This document shows, in pieces, positions 26,347 to 35,611 of a DNA stretch of 64,000 bases; positions within the stretch are counted from its first letter, which is position 1, and the number at the start of each line of letters is the position of its first letter. The notes below the pieces were generated by a model. That model was not told where the DNA came from. It saw nothing but the letters and a program-made list of their open reading frames with translations, and made no database searches. The stretch lies in NCBI GenBank assembly GCA_038561985.1, contig CP073276.1:1736001-1800000 (forward strand), given 5' to 3'. A program made the position numbers and the translations under genes. Source of the stretch: Petrimonas sulfuriphila (lineage in GTDB: Bacteria > Bacteroidota > Bacteroidia > Bacteroidales > Dysgonomonadaceae).

Positions 26347-27615
26347 CTACAACTTCCCATCAATAACCTCTTTACCCAAAATACCCTTCACATCATACAC
26401 CACGCTGTTCCCGTTGGAAATGTGGGCGATATCAAGCTTCTTGAATTCATTGTGTGCCACTGCAAGAATAACCGCATCATAATGTTGTTCAGGAAGCTCA
26501 TTGTGCAATTCAACCCCATACTCATGCTTTGCAATGGCTGGATTAGCCCAGGGATCGTAAACGATTACATTGGCATTGTACTCTTCCAGCGTCTTGATGA
26601 TGTCGATCACCTTGGTATTGCGCACGTCGGGACAGTTTTCCTTGAAGGTAAAGCCTAAAACCAGCACATTTGAGCCAAGTACCTGAATCCCTTTCTTGAG
26701 CATCAGCTTCACCACCTGATCGGCCACATACTCGCCCATGCCATCATTGATGCGACGTCCGGATAGAATGATCTCCGGATTGTAACCCAATCGCTGTGCT
26801 GCCTGTGCCAGGTAGTAGGGATCCACACCAATACAGTGACCGCCTACCAACCCCGGTTTAAAGGGGAGAAAGTTCCACTTGGTGCCGGCTGCTTCCAGCA
26901 CATCCTGTGTATCGATGCCCATCTTGTTGAATATCTTGGCCAGCTCGTTCACAAAGGCAATGTTGATGTCCCTCTGCGAGTTCTCGATCACCTTGGCGGC
27001 TTCAGCTACCTTGATGGTGGGGGCCAGGTGGGTGCCGGCGGTGATGACTGAAGCATATACCTCATCCACAATCTTACCAATTTCAGGGGTGCTGCCGGAG
27101 GTGACTTTCAATATCTTCTCCACGGTGTGTTCCTTGTCACCGGGATTGATCCGCTCGGGACTGTATCCGGCAAAGAACTCTTCGTTGTATTTCAGTCCGC
27201 TCACTCTTTCCACCACGGGAATGCACTCATCTTCGGTTACACCGGGATAGACGGTGGACTCATAGACAACGATATCGCCCCTGTCGATTACCTTGCCCAC
27301 GGTTTCACTGGCTCCCCAAAGGGGGCGCAAGTCGGGGTTGTTGTTCCTGTCCACCGGGGTGGGTACGGCTACTACGTAGAAGTTGCAATCACGGATCGCT
27401 TCGATATCGGTGGTGCAGCTGAATCCGTTTGCCAAAGCAGACTGCAACAATTCATCTTCTACCTCGAGGGTGCTGTCGTGTCCGCTCATCAGTTCATCCA
27501 CACGCGACTGGCTCAATTCGAACCCCACGGTCTTATACTTTGTGCTGAAAAGTCTTGCCAGCGGCAGGCCCACATATCCCAAACCGATCACGGCCACCTT
27601 GATTTCTTTGTGCAT
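26347..27615 (-). CDS. UDP-HexNAc 6-dehydrogenase, WbpO/TviB-type
   Basis: This 422-residue nucleotide-sugar dehydrogenase has [18 protein letters not shown] at the N-terminus, [37 protein letters not shown], a [19 protein letters not shown] helix, and the catalytic Cys in [16 protein letters not shown] (about residue 260). The NPGDK version and [17 protein letters not shown] fit the WbpO/TviB group, which oxidises UDP-GalNAc or UDP-GlcNAc to the uronic acid. Paired with the WbpP-like epimerase gene 17 bases upstream, UDP-GalNAcA is the likely product. It provides an acidic sugar whose carboxyl could carry an amide substituent. Confidence 0.9.
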   Translation of the reverse strand: MHKEIKVAVIGLGYVGLPLARLFSTKYKTVGFELSQSRVDELMSGHDSTLEVEDELLQSALANGFSCTTDIEAIRDCNFYVVAVPTPVDRNNNPDLRPLWGASETVGKVIDRGDIVVYESTVYPGVTEDECIPVVERVSGLKYNEEFFAGYSPERINPGDKEHTVEKILKVTSGSTPEIGKIVDEVYASVITAGTHLAPTIKVAEAAKVIENSQRDINIAFVNELAKIFNKMGIDTQDVLEAAGTKWNFLPFKPGLVGGHCIGVDPYYLAQAAQRLGYNPEIILSGRRINDGMGEYVADQVVKLMLKKGIQVLGSNVLVLGFTFKENCPDVRNTKVIDIIKTLEEYNANVIVYDPWANPAIAKHEYGVELHNELPEQHYDAVILAVAHNEFKKLDIAHISNGNSVVYDVKGILGKEVIDGKL

Positions 27616-27632
27616 ATTATTTTGTTGATTAA

Positions 27633-28604
27633 TTACAAGTTATTCCAATACCACTTCACCGCCTCTTTCAATCCCTGTTTCATGGAGAATTGGGGATTAT
27701 ATCCTAGCAGATTACGGGCCTTGTCGATATTGGCCAGTGAGTGAGGTATATCCCCCGCACGGTTGGGGCCATGCAGAATTTCTACCTGGCCAATTGCCGG
27801 ATCAAGCTCCGAAAGGTATTCTTTCAGATATCCTACCAATTGATTTAGTGTGGTACGTTCACCATATGCCGTATTATAAACCGTATTAATCGCCTCGGGA
27901 TTGGTGGTTTCCATTGCCCGGATGTTCATCTGGATCACATTGTCGATATAGGTGAAGTCGCGACTGTATTCTCCGTCCCCATTGATCAAAGGCGACTCAT
28001 GGTTCATCAACTTCTTCACGAACAACGGTATCACCGCTGCATAGGCTCCGTTGGGGTCCTGCTTCCTGCCGAAGACGTTGAAATAGCGCAACCCGATGGT
28101 CTCAATACCGTAGGTTCTGGAGAAAACATCGGCATACAGCTCATTCACATATTTAGTAATTGCGTAAGGTGACAAAGGTTTGCCTATTACATCCTCAACC
28201 TTTGGGAGCGATTTGCTATCTCCATATGTTGAAGAGCTTGCTGCATAAATAAAACGTTTTACGCCGGCATCACGACTGGCGATAAGCATATTGAGAAAAC
28301 CAGACACATTGACTTCGTTTGATGTGATCGGATCTTTAATTGAACGGGGTACTGATCCGAGTGCTGCCTCGTGAAATACATAGTCAATCTTCTCGGTGGC
28401 TTTCCGGCAATCTTCCATATTGCGGATATCGCCCACCTGAAGTGTGAGCGAGTCAGGGTATTTTTCCAATAGAGGAAGCAGATTTTCAATCTTGCCGGTT
28501 GCAAAGTTATCAAGTACTCTTACTGAATGTCCGCTGTCCAACAGTGCTTCCGTGAGGTTGGAGCCGATAAAACCGGCTCCACCGGTTACCAAGATATTAT
28601 TCAT
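27633..28604 (-). CDS. UDP-GlcNAc 4-epimerase, WbpP/TviC-type
   Basis: This 323-residue extended SDR has [20 protein letters not shown], the segment [16 protein letters not shown] (signature of the WbpP/TviC group), [11 protein letters not shown] with the catalytic region [17 protein letters not shown] (YxxxK), and [19 protein letters not shown]. WbpP-type enzymes interconvert UDP-GlcNAc and UDP-GalNAc, or their uronic acids. It precedes the WbpO/TviB-like dehydrogenase gene, the standard pairing for UDP-GalNAcA synthesis. The frame is complete and of family length. Confidence 0.92.
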   Translation of the reverse strand: MNNILVTGGAGFIGSNLTEALLDSGHSVRVLDNFATGKIENLLPLLEKYPDSLTLQVGDIRNMEDCRKATEKIDYVFHEAALGSVPRSIKDPITSNEVNVSGFLNMLIASRDAGVKRFIYAASSSTYGDSKSLPKVEDVIGKPLSPYAITKYVNELYADVFSRTYGIETIGLRYFNVFGRKQDPNGAYAAVIPLFVKKLMNHESPLINGDGEYSRDFTYIDNVIQMNIRAMETTNPEAINTVYNTAYGERTTLNQLVGYLKEYLSELDPAIGQVEILHGPNRAGDIPHSLANIDKARNLLGYNPQFSMKQGLKEAVKWYWNNL

Positions 28605-28626
28605 TTATATAATCGCTTAAGAAAAA

Positions 28627-29763
28627 TTAGTTTTGTTCAATCTCCTTAAAAATTTTTTGCACATATGGTTTTCCTTGTACCCATCCAAAGGCAGTAGCTA
28701 TACCTAAAAAAAAGAAGCCGATCAGAATAATGCTCCTACGGGGGGCGCTCTTCTCGTGGGGTACAACAGCAGGGTTGACCAACGTAAGGATAGTCTGGTT
28801 CTCCTTTACCGCAATCCGGGCCTGTTCCCGCTGTTTGGCCAGCTCGCTGTACACGGAAAAAGCGATATTGAACTCGCTCTGCAGCCGCATTTCTGTAGAA
28901 CGGGCGGTGGCAGTGGCCAGCCCGCGGTTGGCATCCTGAAAAGCAGTTAGGTGCGACTGGGCCTGTAGGAAATCCTTGCGGGCAGTCTCATAACTCTCCT
29001 CCACAAACTGCAGGTTATCCTCCAGTTTCTCTGATTTAAAGGTTGCCACATACTTTTCCAGGGTCCGATAAAGATTGTCCGTTACCTCAGCGGCCGGTTG
29101 AGCTTCGGGGAAACTGTAGCTTAACGACACATATCCTTCCTTGGGATTAACGGAAACTTGTAAGGCTCCTTGAATCGCCTCGTATACTTTTTTTTCTTCT
29201 TCGTTCAGTGAATAAACAGTTACAGAATCTGTGAAAAATGCTGTTTCTTCAACCGGATTCTTTTTCCTGAGGCTGGCGAGTAGCACGCCGGGCAGGCCAA
29301 GGGTATACTTTTTGATGCTACCCAGCACATTTCTATCCTGGTACTGTCTGTTGGCGTAATACTCATACAGAGTTATTGCTTTTCCGTTCGATCGCTTGGT
29401 TACAATGGGTGTCTGCATGATTTCCCGGGTGAAAGGCACACTTTTCACGATTTCGGGATAAATGTGGGGTGACAAGGTGCCTTCGGACATCATGGCGGTT
29501 CCCAGGTTGACTCCCATCATCGCGGCGACGCCACTCAGTCCTCCGGTTTTGTTTTCCCCGCTCTGGGGCACTACCGTGCAGCTGGCGGTATAACTCACCG
29601 GAGAGAAGAGGGCTACAAAGAGACCGATCAGCAGGAATATACCTGTAGCTGTTAGGATAAATTTTCGCTTTATCCACAGTTTTCGCAGTAAGTCTACCAG
29701 ATCGATTTCATCGCTATTCTGAGCAAGTTGGGAGAGGTTTTGTTGTTCCATCGGTTCGGTCAT
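28627..29763 (-). CDS. Wzz-like chain-length determinant / polysaccharide co-polymerase
   Basis: This 378-residue inner-membrane protein has an N-terminal cytoplasmic tail and a first membrane segment (FILTATGIFLLIGLFVALF, about residues 34-52), a long periplasmic coiled-coil stretch, and a second membrane segment near the C-terminus (SIILIGFFFLGIATAFGW). SPVSYTASCTVVPQ after the first helix and NPAVVPHEKSAPRR before the second (the proline-rich Wzz motif) are typical of GNVR/Wzz proteins. It controls length and export together with the SLBB outer-membrane protein, whose stop codon is 1 base away. No tyrosine-kinase domain is attached. Confidence 0.9.
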   Translation of the reverse strand: MTEPMEQQNLSQLAQNSDEIDLVDLLRKLWIKRKFILTATGIFLLIGLFVALFSPVSYTASCTVVPQSGENKTGGLSGVAAMMGVNLGTAMMSEGTLSPHIYPEIVKSVPFTREIMQTPIVTKRSNGKAITLYEYYANRQYQDRNVLGSIKKYTLGLPGVLLASLRKKNPVEETAFFTDSVTVYSLNEEEKKVYEAIQGALQVSVNPKEGYVSLSYSFPEAQPAAEVTDNLYRTLEKYVATFKSEKLEDNLQFVEESYETARKDFLQAQSHLTAFQDANRGLATATARSTEMRLQSEFNIAFSVYSELAKQREQARIAVKENQTILTLVNPAVVPHEKSAPRRSIILIGFFFLGIATAFGWVQGKPYVQKIFKEIEQN

Positions 29764-29764
29764 A

Positions 29765-32182
29765 TTATTTGATCAGGTTGGAAATTAACAATGCGATTGT
29801 AGCGAGTGAGGTGGTCATGCCCATAATGCCCTGGAGCGACATCGGTTCCCGTTCGGGGCGTTCCGGCACGATGATCTCGCAGCCGGGTTCGATCCGCGCC
29901 CAGTAGCCGGAGGCCACCTGGCCGTTCATATAGACCACGTAGGGATTGCGCTTCTGCGCCAGGCGGGAATAACCGCCGGCCTGGTTGATGTAGTAACCCA
30001 GCTTCTTGTTCTTCTTGTAGGTAACGGTATTGGGATACAACACCCCCCCCGATATCCGTACCGTAGCTTCGAACTGCGGTATGTTCAGCACATCGCCGTC
30101 GCGCAGGATAATGTCTTCCGGTCCGCCGGGATGCTTCAGCGCTTTCTCCAGGTCGATGCCCACGGGGCGGTTGCTCAGGTCCACCTGTGCCAGCTGCTCC
30201 TCGTAATTGACACTGTCCTCTTTTTTGGTAACATCGGCTTCCGCTTTTAGCTTCAGCGCCTCCTGCGCCTGCTTCAATTCTGCGGCGGTCAGCCGTCGCG
30301 TGAGGCGTGCGCCTTTCACGTAGGCGTGGGGGGTGAGGCCGCCCGCCCGTTCCACCAGCGAGGAGAGCCGTTCGTCCTTACTTACCTTGGCGTATTGCCC
30401 GCCAAACAGCACCTCGCCGCTGACGGTCACGTTCTGTTGTACCTCGTAACCCGGGGAGCGGCGCACCACCACCTGGTCGTAGGGTTGCAGCGTGAAGCCG
30501 GGATCGCTCGACACGATCTCCCCGTCGGCCAGGGTGAAAGTGAACCGTTCGCCCGACTCTTTCGGCACGGCGGTGCCGGAGGGGTCCCTGAGGCGGCGGT
30601 AGACATCGACGCGGGCGGTGGAGGCGGCTTCCGTCAGTCCGCCGGCACGCAGGATAATGTCTTCGATCGTCATGTTCTCGGCATAGGGATAGCTGTCGGG
30701 ATGGCGTACTTCTCCTCCGATATAGACGGTGAAGTCGCTCTCGAGCGAGAGCACCGAGGGGATGTGCAGCAGGTCGTTCTTCCGCAGTTCGATATCGGCG
30801 ATCTGCCCACTGAGCAGCGCGTCCAGACTGAACGACTGCATAGAGCGGGTGAGGTCTTCGTTCTCGCGGTAGAGCAGTGCCCGCTGCAGGTAAGCGTCGC
30901 CGGTGGTGCCCTGGGCCACCTTGATCAGGTCGCCCACGGTGCGGATCTGCTCACCGATGGCGTACTTTCCGGGGCGATAGACCGATCCGGTTACCTCCAC
31001 CATGTTGGCGTATTTGTCGAGGATAGTGCTCACCTCGGCACGGTCGCCATCCTTGAGCCGGAAAGTACCGTACTGCGCCTCACCGAGGGTGTGGGCTTCC
31101 ATCTCTTCACTCCCCTTACGAAGCACGGAGACGTTGCCGCGGTAGGCGTTTCCGCTGTAGCCGCCCGCATAGCGGATGAGGTCTTCCAGCGTTTCGCCCT
31201 CTTTCAGTTCGTACCACATGGGGCGCTTCACTTCGCCAATAGCCTGTGCCAGGATGCCGTAGGGCTCCACCATCACGATGTCGCCTTCCTGCAGGGTGAT
31301 GTCGGCCATGTTGTTCCCTTTCATCAGGTACTCGTAGAGGTCGACCGTAGCGACGGCCTTGCCCGAACGGAAGAGCCGTATGTTGCGGATGCTCCCGATG
31401 CGGCTGGTGCCACCGGCGGCGTAGAGGGCATGGAAAGCGGAGGAGAAGGAGCTGAGGGTATAGGTGCCGGGCCGCTTCACCTCACCCATCACGTTGACCT
31501 TGATGCTCCGCACGTTGCCGACGGAGATGGCGAGGAAAGTGTGGGGCTCGCCGGAGCCGAGGTCGGAATAGATGGTGGAAAATTCATTCTTGATTTTCAG
31601 TTCTGCCTGTTTTACGCTTAATCCGCTCAGTTGGATGCGTCCCAGCCCGGGTACCGTAATGTGCCCGTCGGGGGCAACGGTATACCGGACGTTCAGTTCC
31701 GAGTCGCCCCACACGTCGATAATGACCTCGTCACCCGGCCCCAGTACGTAATTGGCCGGGGTAGGCATGTTCATATTGGGGGCGAACGTGAGGTTCTGAC
31801 TGGAAAAGAGGGATTGCCCGTAAACGCTTTCCGTAGGGGAGCCTTTATCTTCGGTGGCAACGGGGTTCTCCGTGAAGCCGGCCTCCCCGCGGAGCACATC
31901 GTCCTGGAGGCTTTTCCCAGAAGGAGCAGCGGCAGCGGCCTCGCCCTCCTGGTTGAGGTACTGGTCGCGCAGGCGCTGTACCTGTGCTGGGGTGACTCCT
32001 TTCTTCGTCATCTCTCTGATAATCTGCTCCTGCGACATGCCGGCATCGCGGTATCGCTTGAGTTCCTCAATCACCTGGCTGTCGCTGATCTGGGCAAAAA
32101 GGCTGCCTGCGGTCAGCAGGAACAGCAGCAAAACGGTAAGAAATCGACTGGGGTTTACATGCATGGAAATGAATGGTTTCAT
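29765..32182 (-). CDS. Wza-like SLBB-domain polysaccharide export protein
   Basis: This exported protein of about 805 residues has a signal peptide (FLTVLLLFLLTAGSLFAQ). I chose ATG 32182 because a start at 32230 would add 16 polar residues before the signal; ATG 32164 is also possible. A polysaccharide export domain follows (ANYVLGPGDEVIIDVWGD, then YTVAPDGHITVPGLGRIQLSGLS), then several SLBB repeats (VNVMGEVKRPGTYTL, VTGSVYRPGKYAI, VYIGGEVRHPDSYPY, VTVSGEVLFGGQYA). A C-terminal hydrophobic helix (TTSLATIALLISNLI) ends it. It forms the export channel through the periplasm and outer membrane. No lipobox is seen, unlike E. coli Wza. GC-rich. Confidence 0.9.
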   Translation of the reverse strand: MKPFISMHVNPSRFLTVLLLFLLTAGSLFAQISDSQVIEELKRYRDAGMSQEQIIREMTKKGVTPAQVQRLRDQYLNQEGEAAAAAPSGKSLQDDVLRGEAGFTENPVATEDKGSPTESVYGQSLFSSQNLTFAPNMNMPTPANYVLGPGDEVIIDVWGDSELNVRYTVAPDGHITVPGLGRIQLSGLSVKQAELKIKNEFSTIYSDLGSGEPHTFLAISVGNVRSIKVNVMGEVKRPGTYTLSSFSSAFHALYAAGGTSRIGSIRNIRLFRSGKAVATVDLYEYLMKGNNMADITLQEGDIVMVEPYGILAQAIGEVKRPMWYELKEGETLEDLIRYAGGYSGNAYRGNVSVLRKGSEEMEAHTLGEAQYGTFRLKDGDRAEVSTILDKYANMVEVTGSVYRPGKYAIGEQIRTVGDLIKVAQGTTGDAYLQRALLYRENEDLTRSMQSFSLDALLSGQIADIELRKNDLLHIPSVLSLESDFTVYIGGEVRHPDSYPYAENMTIEDIILRAGGLTEAASTARVDVYRRLRDPSGTAVPKESGERFTFTLADGEIVSSDPGFTLQPYDQVVVRRSPGYEVQQNVTVSGEVLFGGQYAKVSKDERLSSLVERAGGLTPHAYVKGARLTRRLTAAELKQAQEALKLKAEADVTKKEDSVNYEEQLAQVDLSNRPVGIDLEKALKHPGGPEDIILRDGDVLNIPQFEATVRISGGVLYPNTVTYKKNKKLGYYINQAGGYSRLAQKRNPYVVYMNGQVASGYWARIEPGCEIIVPERPEREPMSLQGIMGMTTSLATIALLISNLIK

Positions 32183-32347
32183 GTTGAAATGTTCTGTTTG
32201 AATAGATGTTGAAAAGAGACGTACGGGCACACTTCGTGACTGGCTGTCCCATTCCCGGGAGGGCGGCCCATCAATTTTCAGTGTACAAAATTACAATAAA
32301 AACCCGCACTTTCCATTTTTTGTCCTGGAAAATGGCGGAAAATGGGA

Positions 32348-32848
32348 CTAATTCCCCACCATGGAGGTGCATATCTCCACGGTGGCGCAACCCAGCTGGT
32401 TGATGCGGACAACAACGGTGGACTTGCCATCGACGGTAACCAGCTCACCCTCAAGCCCGGACAGGGGGCCCTTGATGACACGCACTTTCTCGCCGGGCTG
32501 GAGCCCGGTGGTGTTGAACGATACAGGTTGGTCGGAGAAATCGAGCATGAACCGGAACCGGTTCATCTGCTCTTCGGGGATCTCGGTGGGGGCATGTTCG
32601 CCCCGCAACACGAGGTAGCGGAGCACGGAGGGGTGGGTGAGGACGGCGCGCTGCTCCGTGCTGTCCACGTGCACGAAGATCATCATGGGAATCAGTACCC
32701 GCTCCACCCGCTTCTTGCGGTCGCTCCACTGACGAACCTCGTTCTGTACCGGGAGGAAGTTCTCGATCCCCAGCTCCGTCAACCGGTCACGCACCCGCTT
32801 CTCGTGGTGCATCTTCACATAGGCTGCCAGCCATCTTTTCTCAGTCAT
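32348..32848 (-). CDS. UpxY-family NusG-like transcription antiterminator
   Basis: This 166-residue protein has an N-terminal NusG-like domain (KRWLAAYVKMHHEKRVRDRL, then FLPVQNEVRQWSDRKK and VLIPMMIFVHV) and a C-terminal KOW motif (VRVIKGPLSGLEGELVTVDG). UpxY proteins bind RNA polymerase on the leader of their own capsule operon and prevent early termination; they are specific to Bacteroidales surface glycan loci. Unusually it is not the first gene: rfbA, rfbC and rfbB precede it (13 bases from rfbB). No upxZ-like gene is adjacent. The frame is intact. Confidence 0.9.
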   Translation of the reverse strand: MTEKRWLAAYVKMHHEKRVRDRLTELGIENFLPVQNEVRQWSDRKKRVERVLIPMMIFVHVDSTEQRAVLTHPSVLRYLVLRGEHAPTEIPEEQMNRFRFMLDFSDQPVSFNTTGLQPGEKVRVIKGPLSGLEGELVTVDGKSTVVVRINQLGCATVEICTSMVGN

Positions 32849-32861
32849 CGTTACCCGTTAC

Positions 32862-33926
32862 TCAGTTGCCGTACATTTTTTGGTAATAGCGCTGGTAATC
32901 ACCGCTGGTGACGTTGTCGAGCCACTCCTGGTGGTCGAGGTACCAGCGCACGGTCTTTTCGATCCTTTCCTCGAACTGTAGCGACGGCTCCCAGCCGAGC
33001 TCGTTCTTCAGCTTGGTGGAGTCGATGGCGTAGCGCAGGTCGTGCCCGGCCCGGTCGGTAACAAACGTGATCAGCTTTTCCGACTCGCCCTCTTTGCGCC
33101 CCAGTAACCGGTCGACCGTCTTGATCATCACCCGGATCAGGTCGATGTTCTTCCACTCGTTGAACCCGCCGATGTTGTAGGTCTCGCCCGTTCTTCCCCG
33201 GTGGAAGATCAGGTCGATGGCCCGGGCGTGGTCTTCCACATAGAGCCAGTCGCGCACGTTCTCCCCCTTCCCGTAAACCGGAAGCGGCTTGTTGTGGCGG
33301 ATGTTGTTGATGAACAGCGGAATCAGCTTCTCGGGGAACTGATAGGGCCCGTAGTTGTTGGAGCAGTTGGACAGTACTACGGGCAACCCGTAGGTGTCGT
33401 GATAGGCCCGGACAAAGTGGTCGGAAGCCGCCTTGGAGGCGGAGTAGGGCGAATGCGGGTCGTAGCGTGTCTCCTCGGTAAAGAGGGCATCGCCGAAAGG
33501 CAGTGCGCCGTACACTTCATCGGTGGAAACGTGGTAGAAGAGGTGCGGGGTGGCGGGCTGCCACGTCCGGCGGGCTGCCTCCAGCAGGTTGAGGGTGCCC
33601 ATGACGTTGGTCCGGGCGAAGGAAAGGGGATCGGTGATGGAACGGTCCACGTGGCTTTCGGCCGCCAGGTGAATGACGCTGTCGATCCGGTACTCTTCAA
33701 ACACGCGCCGCACCTCGTCGGGGTCGCAGATATCGGCTTTGACGAACCGGTAGTTGGGCTTCTCCTGAACATCGTGCAGGTTGGCCAGGTTGCCGGCGTA
33801 GGTAAGCTTGTCGAGGTTCACGATGCGGTAGTGGGGATAGCGGGTCACCATCAGCCTCACCACGTGTGACCCGATAAATCCGGCTCCACCGGTGATCAGG
33901 ATATTTTTCTTGAATTGACTCTCCAT
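32862..33926 (-). CDS. rfbB: dTDP-glucose 4,6-dehydratase
   Basis: This 354-residue SDR has [41 protein letters not shown] (the Asp-Glu pair of the dehydratase site) and HSPYSASKAASDHFVRAY (YxxxK), then NNYGPYQFPEKLIPLFI and the dTDP-binding GKGENVRDWLYVEDHARA. It turns dTDP-glucose into dTDP-4-keto-6-deoxyglucose. The start codon overlaps the stop of rfbC by one base, showing one operon. No partner rfbD reductase lies next to it. The region is GC-rich. Confidence 0.96.
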   Translation of the reverse strand: MESQFKKNILITGGAGFIGSHVVRLMVTRYPHYRIVNLDKLTYAGNLANLHDVQEKPNYRFVKADICDPDEVRRVFEEYRIDSVIHLAAESHVDRSITDPLSFARTNVMGTLNLLEAARRTWQPATPHLFYHVSTDEVYGALPFGDALFTEETRYDPHSPYSASKAASDHFVRAYHDTYGLPVVLSNCSNNYGPYQFPEKLIPLFINNIRHNKPLPVYGKGENVRDWLYVEDHARAIDLIFHRGRTGETYNIGGFNEWKNIDLIRVMIKTVDRLLGRKEGESEKLITFVTDRAGHDLRYAIDSTKLKNELGWEPSLQFEERIEKTVRWYLDHQEWLDNVTSGDYQRYYQKMYGN

Positions 33927-34471
33927 CAGTATAGTTTTAACTCGTTAAGTAATTTGTTTTTCTTGTCTTTCTCCGACAAGATTATCGCTTCTGCCGGTAA
34001 CTTCCAATCGATCCCCAAAGCAGGATCGTTCCAGAGGATGCCTCCCTCGGAGCCCGGAGCGAAGTAGTTGTCGCACTTGTACTGGAGTATGACCTCGTCG
34101 CTCAGTGCCGCGAAACCGTGGGCGAACCCCCGGGGGATAAAGAGCTGGCGCTTGTTCTCTCCCGACAGCTCCGTGGCGACATGCTGGCCGAACGTGGACG
34201 ACCCTTTCCGGATATCCAGGGCGATGTCGAGCACCGTCCCCTTGACCACGCGGACCAGCTTTGCCTGGGCGTGGGGCGGTCTCTGGAAGTGAAGCCCCCT
34301 CAGGACGCCGTAGCGGGAGCAGGATTCGTTGTCCTGCACAAAGGCGGTCCGACATACTTGCTCTTCAAACTCCCGCTGAGAGAATGATTCGAAGAAGTAG
34401 CCCCGCCCGTCGGCGAACACCTTGGGTTCGAGGATAACAAGACCCTCTATCTCTGTTGTTGTAATGTTCAT
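33926..34471 (-). CDS. rfbC: dTDP-4-dehydrorhamnose 3,5-epimerase
   Basis: This 181-residue cupin-type epimerase has IEGLVILEPKVFADGRGYFFESF at the N-terminus, NESCSRYGVLRGLHFQRPPHAQAKLVRVVKG (catalytic His in GLHFQ), LDIALDIRKGSSTFGQ, and FIPRGFAHGFAALSDEVILQYK. It acts on the product of RfbB to give dTDP-4-keto-L-rhamnose. It starts 8 bases after rfbA and touches rfbB. Length equals the family norm. Confidence 0.96.
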   Translation of the reverse strand: MNITTTEIEGLVILEPKVFADGRGYFFESFSQREFEEQVCRTAFVQDNESCSRYGVLRGLHFQRPPHAQAKLVRVVKGTVLDIALDIRKGSSTFGQHVATELSGENKRQLFIPRGFAHGFAALSDEVILQYKCDNYFAPGSEGGILWNDPALGIDWKLPAEAIILSEKDKKNKLLNELKLY

Positions 34472-34479
34472 GGGGCTAC

Positions 34480-35358
34480 CTATTCATTGTCAATTAATCT
34501 CAGCAAATACTTGCCGTACTCGTTCTTTTTCATCGGCTCCGCCAGGCTTCGCAGCCTCTCGTCGTCGATCCAGCCGTTGCGCCAGGCGATCTCCTCGAGG
34601 CAGGAGATCTTCAGCCCCTGCCGCTTCTCCAGTACCTCGATAAAGGTGGAGGCTTCCGACAACGAGCCGAAGGTGCCGGTGTCGAGCCAGGCGAAGCCGC
34701 GTCCGAAGAGTTGGACCTTGAGCTGCCGCTCGTTGAGGAAGTGCTGGTTCACCGCGGTGATCTCCAGCTCCCCCCGGGCGGAAGGACGGATGCTCTTCGC
34801 CACCTCCACCACCTTGTTGGGGTAGAAGTAGAGGCCCACGATCGCGTAGTTCGATTTGGGCTGTTGGGGCTTCTCTTCGATACCCAGCACATTGCCCTCC
34901 CGGTCGAACTCCGCCACCCCGTACCGCTCGGGGTCGTTCACCCAGTATCCGAAGACGGTGGCGTTGTTGTCCGACTCCGCGTCCCTGACGGCTTGCCTCA
35001 GCAGGTTGGGAAACCCCTGGCCGTAGAAGATGTTGTCGCCCAGCACCAGACAGGCACAATCGTTGCCGATGAACTCCTCGCCGATGATGAATGCCTGGGC
35101 CAGCCCGTCGGGACTGGGTTGTTCCGCATAGGAGAAAGAGACGCCGTAATCCGACCCGTCGCCCAGCAACCGCTGAAACCCGGGCAGGTCGTGCGGGGTG
35201 GAGATGATGAGGATCTCCTTGATCCCGGCAAGCATCAGGGCCGAAATGGGGTAGTAGACCATCGGCTTGTCGTAGACCGGGATAAGTTGCTTGGAGATCC
35301 CTTTGGTGATCGGATAAAGCCGGGTACCGGACCCTCCGGCAAGAACGATTCCTTTCAT
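34480..35358 (-). CDS. rfbA: Glucose-1-phosphate thymidylyltransferase
   Basis: This 292-residue enzyme opens with [20 protein letters not shown] and continues [16 protein letters not shown], the signature of RmlA. Further motifs are [10 protein letters not shown] (catalytic Asp), [22 protein letters not shown] and [19 protein letters not shown]. It makes dTDP-glucose from dTTP and glucose-1-phosphate. It is the first gene of the long minus-strand glycan operon, with about 130 bases of leader between likely -7 boxes and the ATG. That leader is where UpxY would have to act. Confidence 0.97.
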   Translation of the reverse strand: MKGIVLAGGSGTRLYPITKGISKQLIPVYDKPMVYYPISALMLAGIKEILIISTPHDLPGFQRLLGDGSDYGVSFSYAEQPSPDGLAQAFIIGEEFIGNDCACLVLGDNIFYGQGFPNLLRQAVRDAESDNNATVFGYWVNDPERYGVAEFDREGNVLGIEEKPQQPKSNYAIVGLYFYPNKVVEVAKSIRPSARGELEITAVNQHFLNERQLKVQLFGRGFAWLDTGTFGSLSEASTFIEVLEKRQGLKISCLEEIAWRNGWIDDERLRSLAEPMKKNEYGKYLLRLIDNE

Positions 35359-35491
35359 ATATAGTATTTTTATTCTCTTTTATTACAACAATTGTTGTAT
35401 TTTTAACCAAGCAGCTAAATTTGAAACATTGTCAGTCGAAGATTTAGTTGCAATTAAAGCACATGCAAATTATTAATGAACATAACAATTA

Positions 35492-35508
35492 CAAAAATAA
35501 CAAAATTA
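35492..35508 (-). promoter_or_regulatory. Candidate promoter(s) of the polysaccharide operon
   Basis: On the minus strand two -7 matches lie side by side: TAATTTTG (35501-35508) and TATTTTTG (35492-35499). A TTTG that could serve as a -33 box lies at 35532-35535, 23 bases from the first. The leader to rfbA would be about 130 bases. No invertible repeat was noticed around it. Confidence 0.45.
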
Positions 35509-35560
35509 AACGACAAATGTTGTAATTTTTTCAAATTCTCCCGGTTGCATTTTTCACTCG

Positions 35561-35593
35561 TTGGCAGTTATTCAACAATTATTTTTATCTTTG
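35561..35593 (+). promoter_or_regulatory. Promoter of the DUF3078 gene
   Basis: TTGG at 35561-35564 and TATCTTTG at 35586-35593, 21 bases apart, match the Bacteroidota promoter pattern. The chosen ATG follows at 35612. A TTG at 35561 that would extend the reading frame lies in this -33 box and so cannot be the start. Confidence 0.6.
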
Positions 35594-35611
35594 CTCCTAA
35601 AACAGAAAAGA

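Noticed and set aside
30326-31621. Long open frame antisense to the wza-like gene
   Set aside because: It is a shadow of GC-rich coding sequence; its translation has no family character and the minus-strand gene is certain.
35359-35560. Invertible capsule promoter of the Bacteroides fragilis type
   Set aside because: I looked for inverted repeats flanking the rfbA promoter and saw none.
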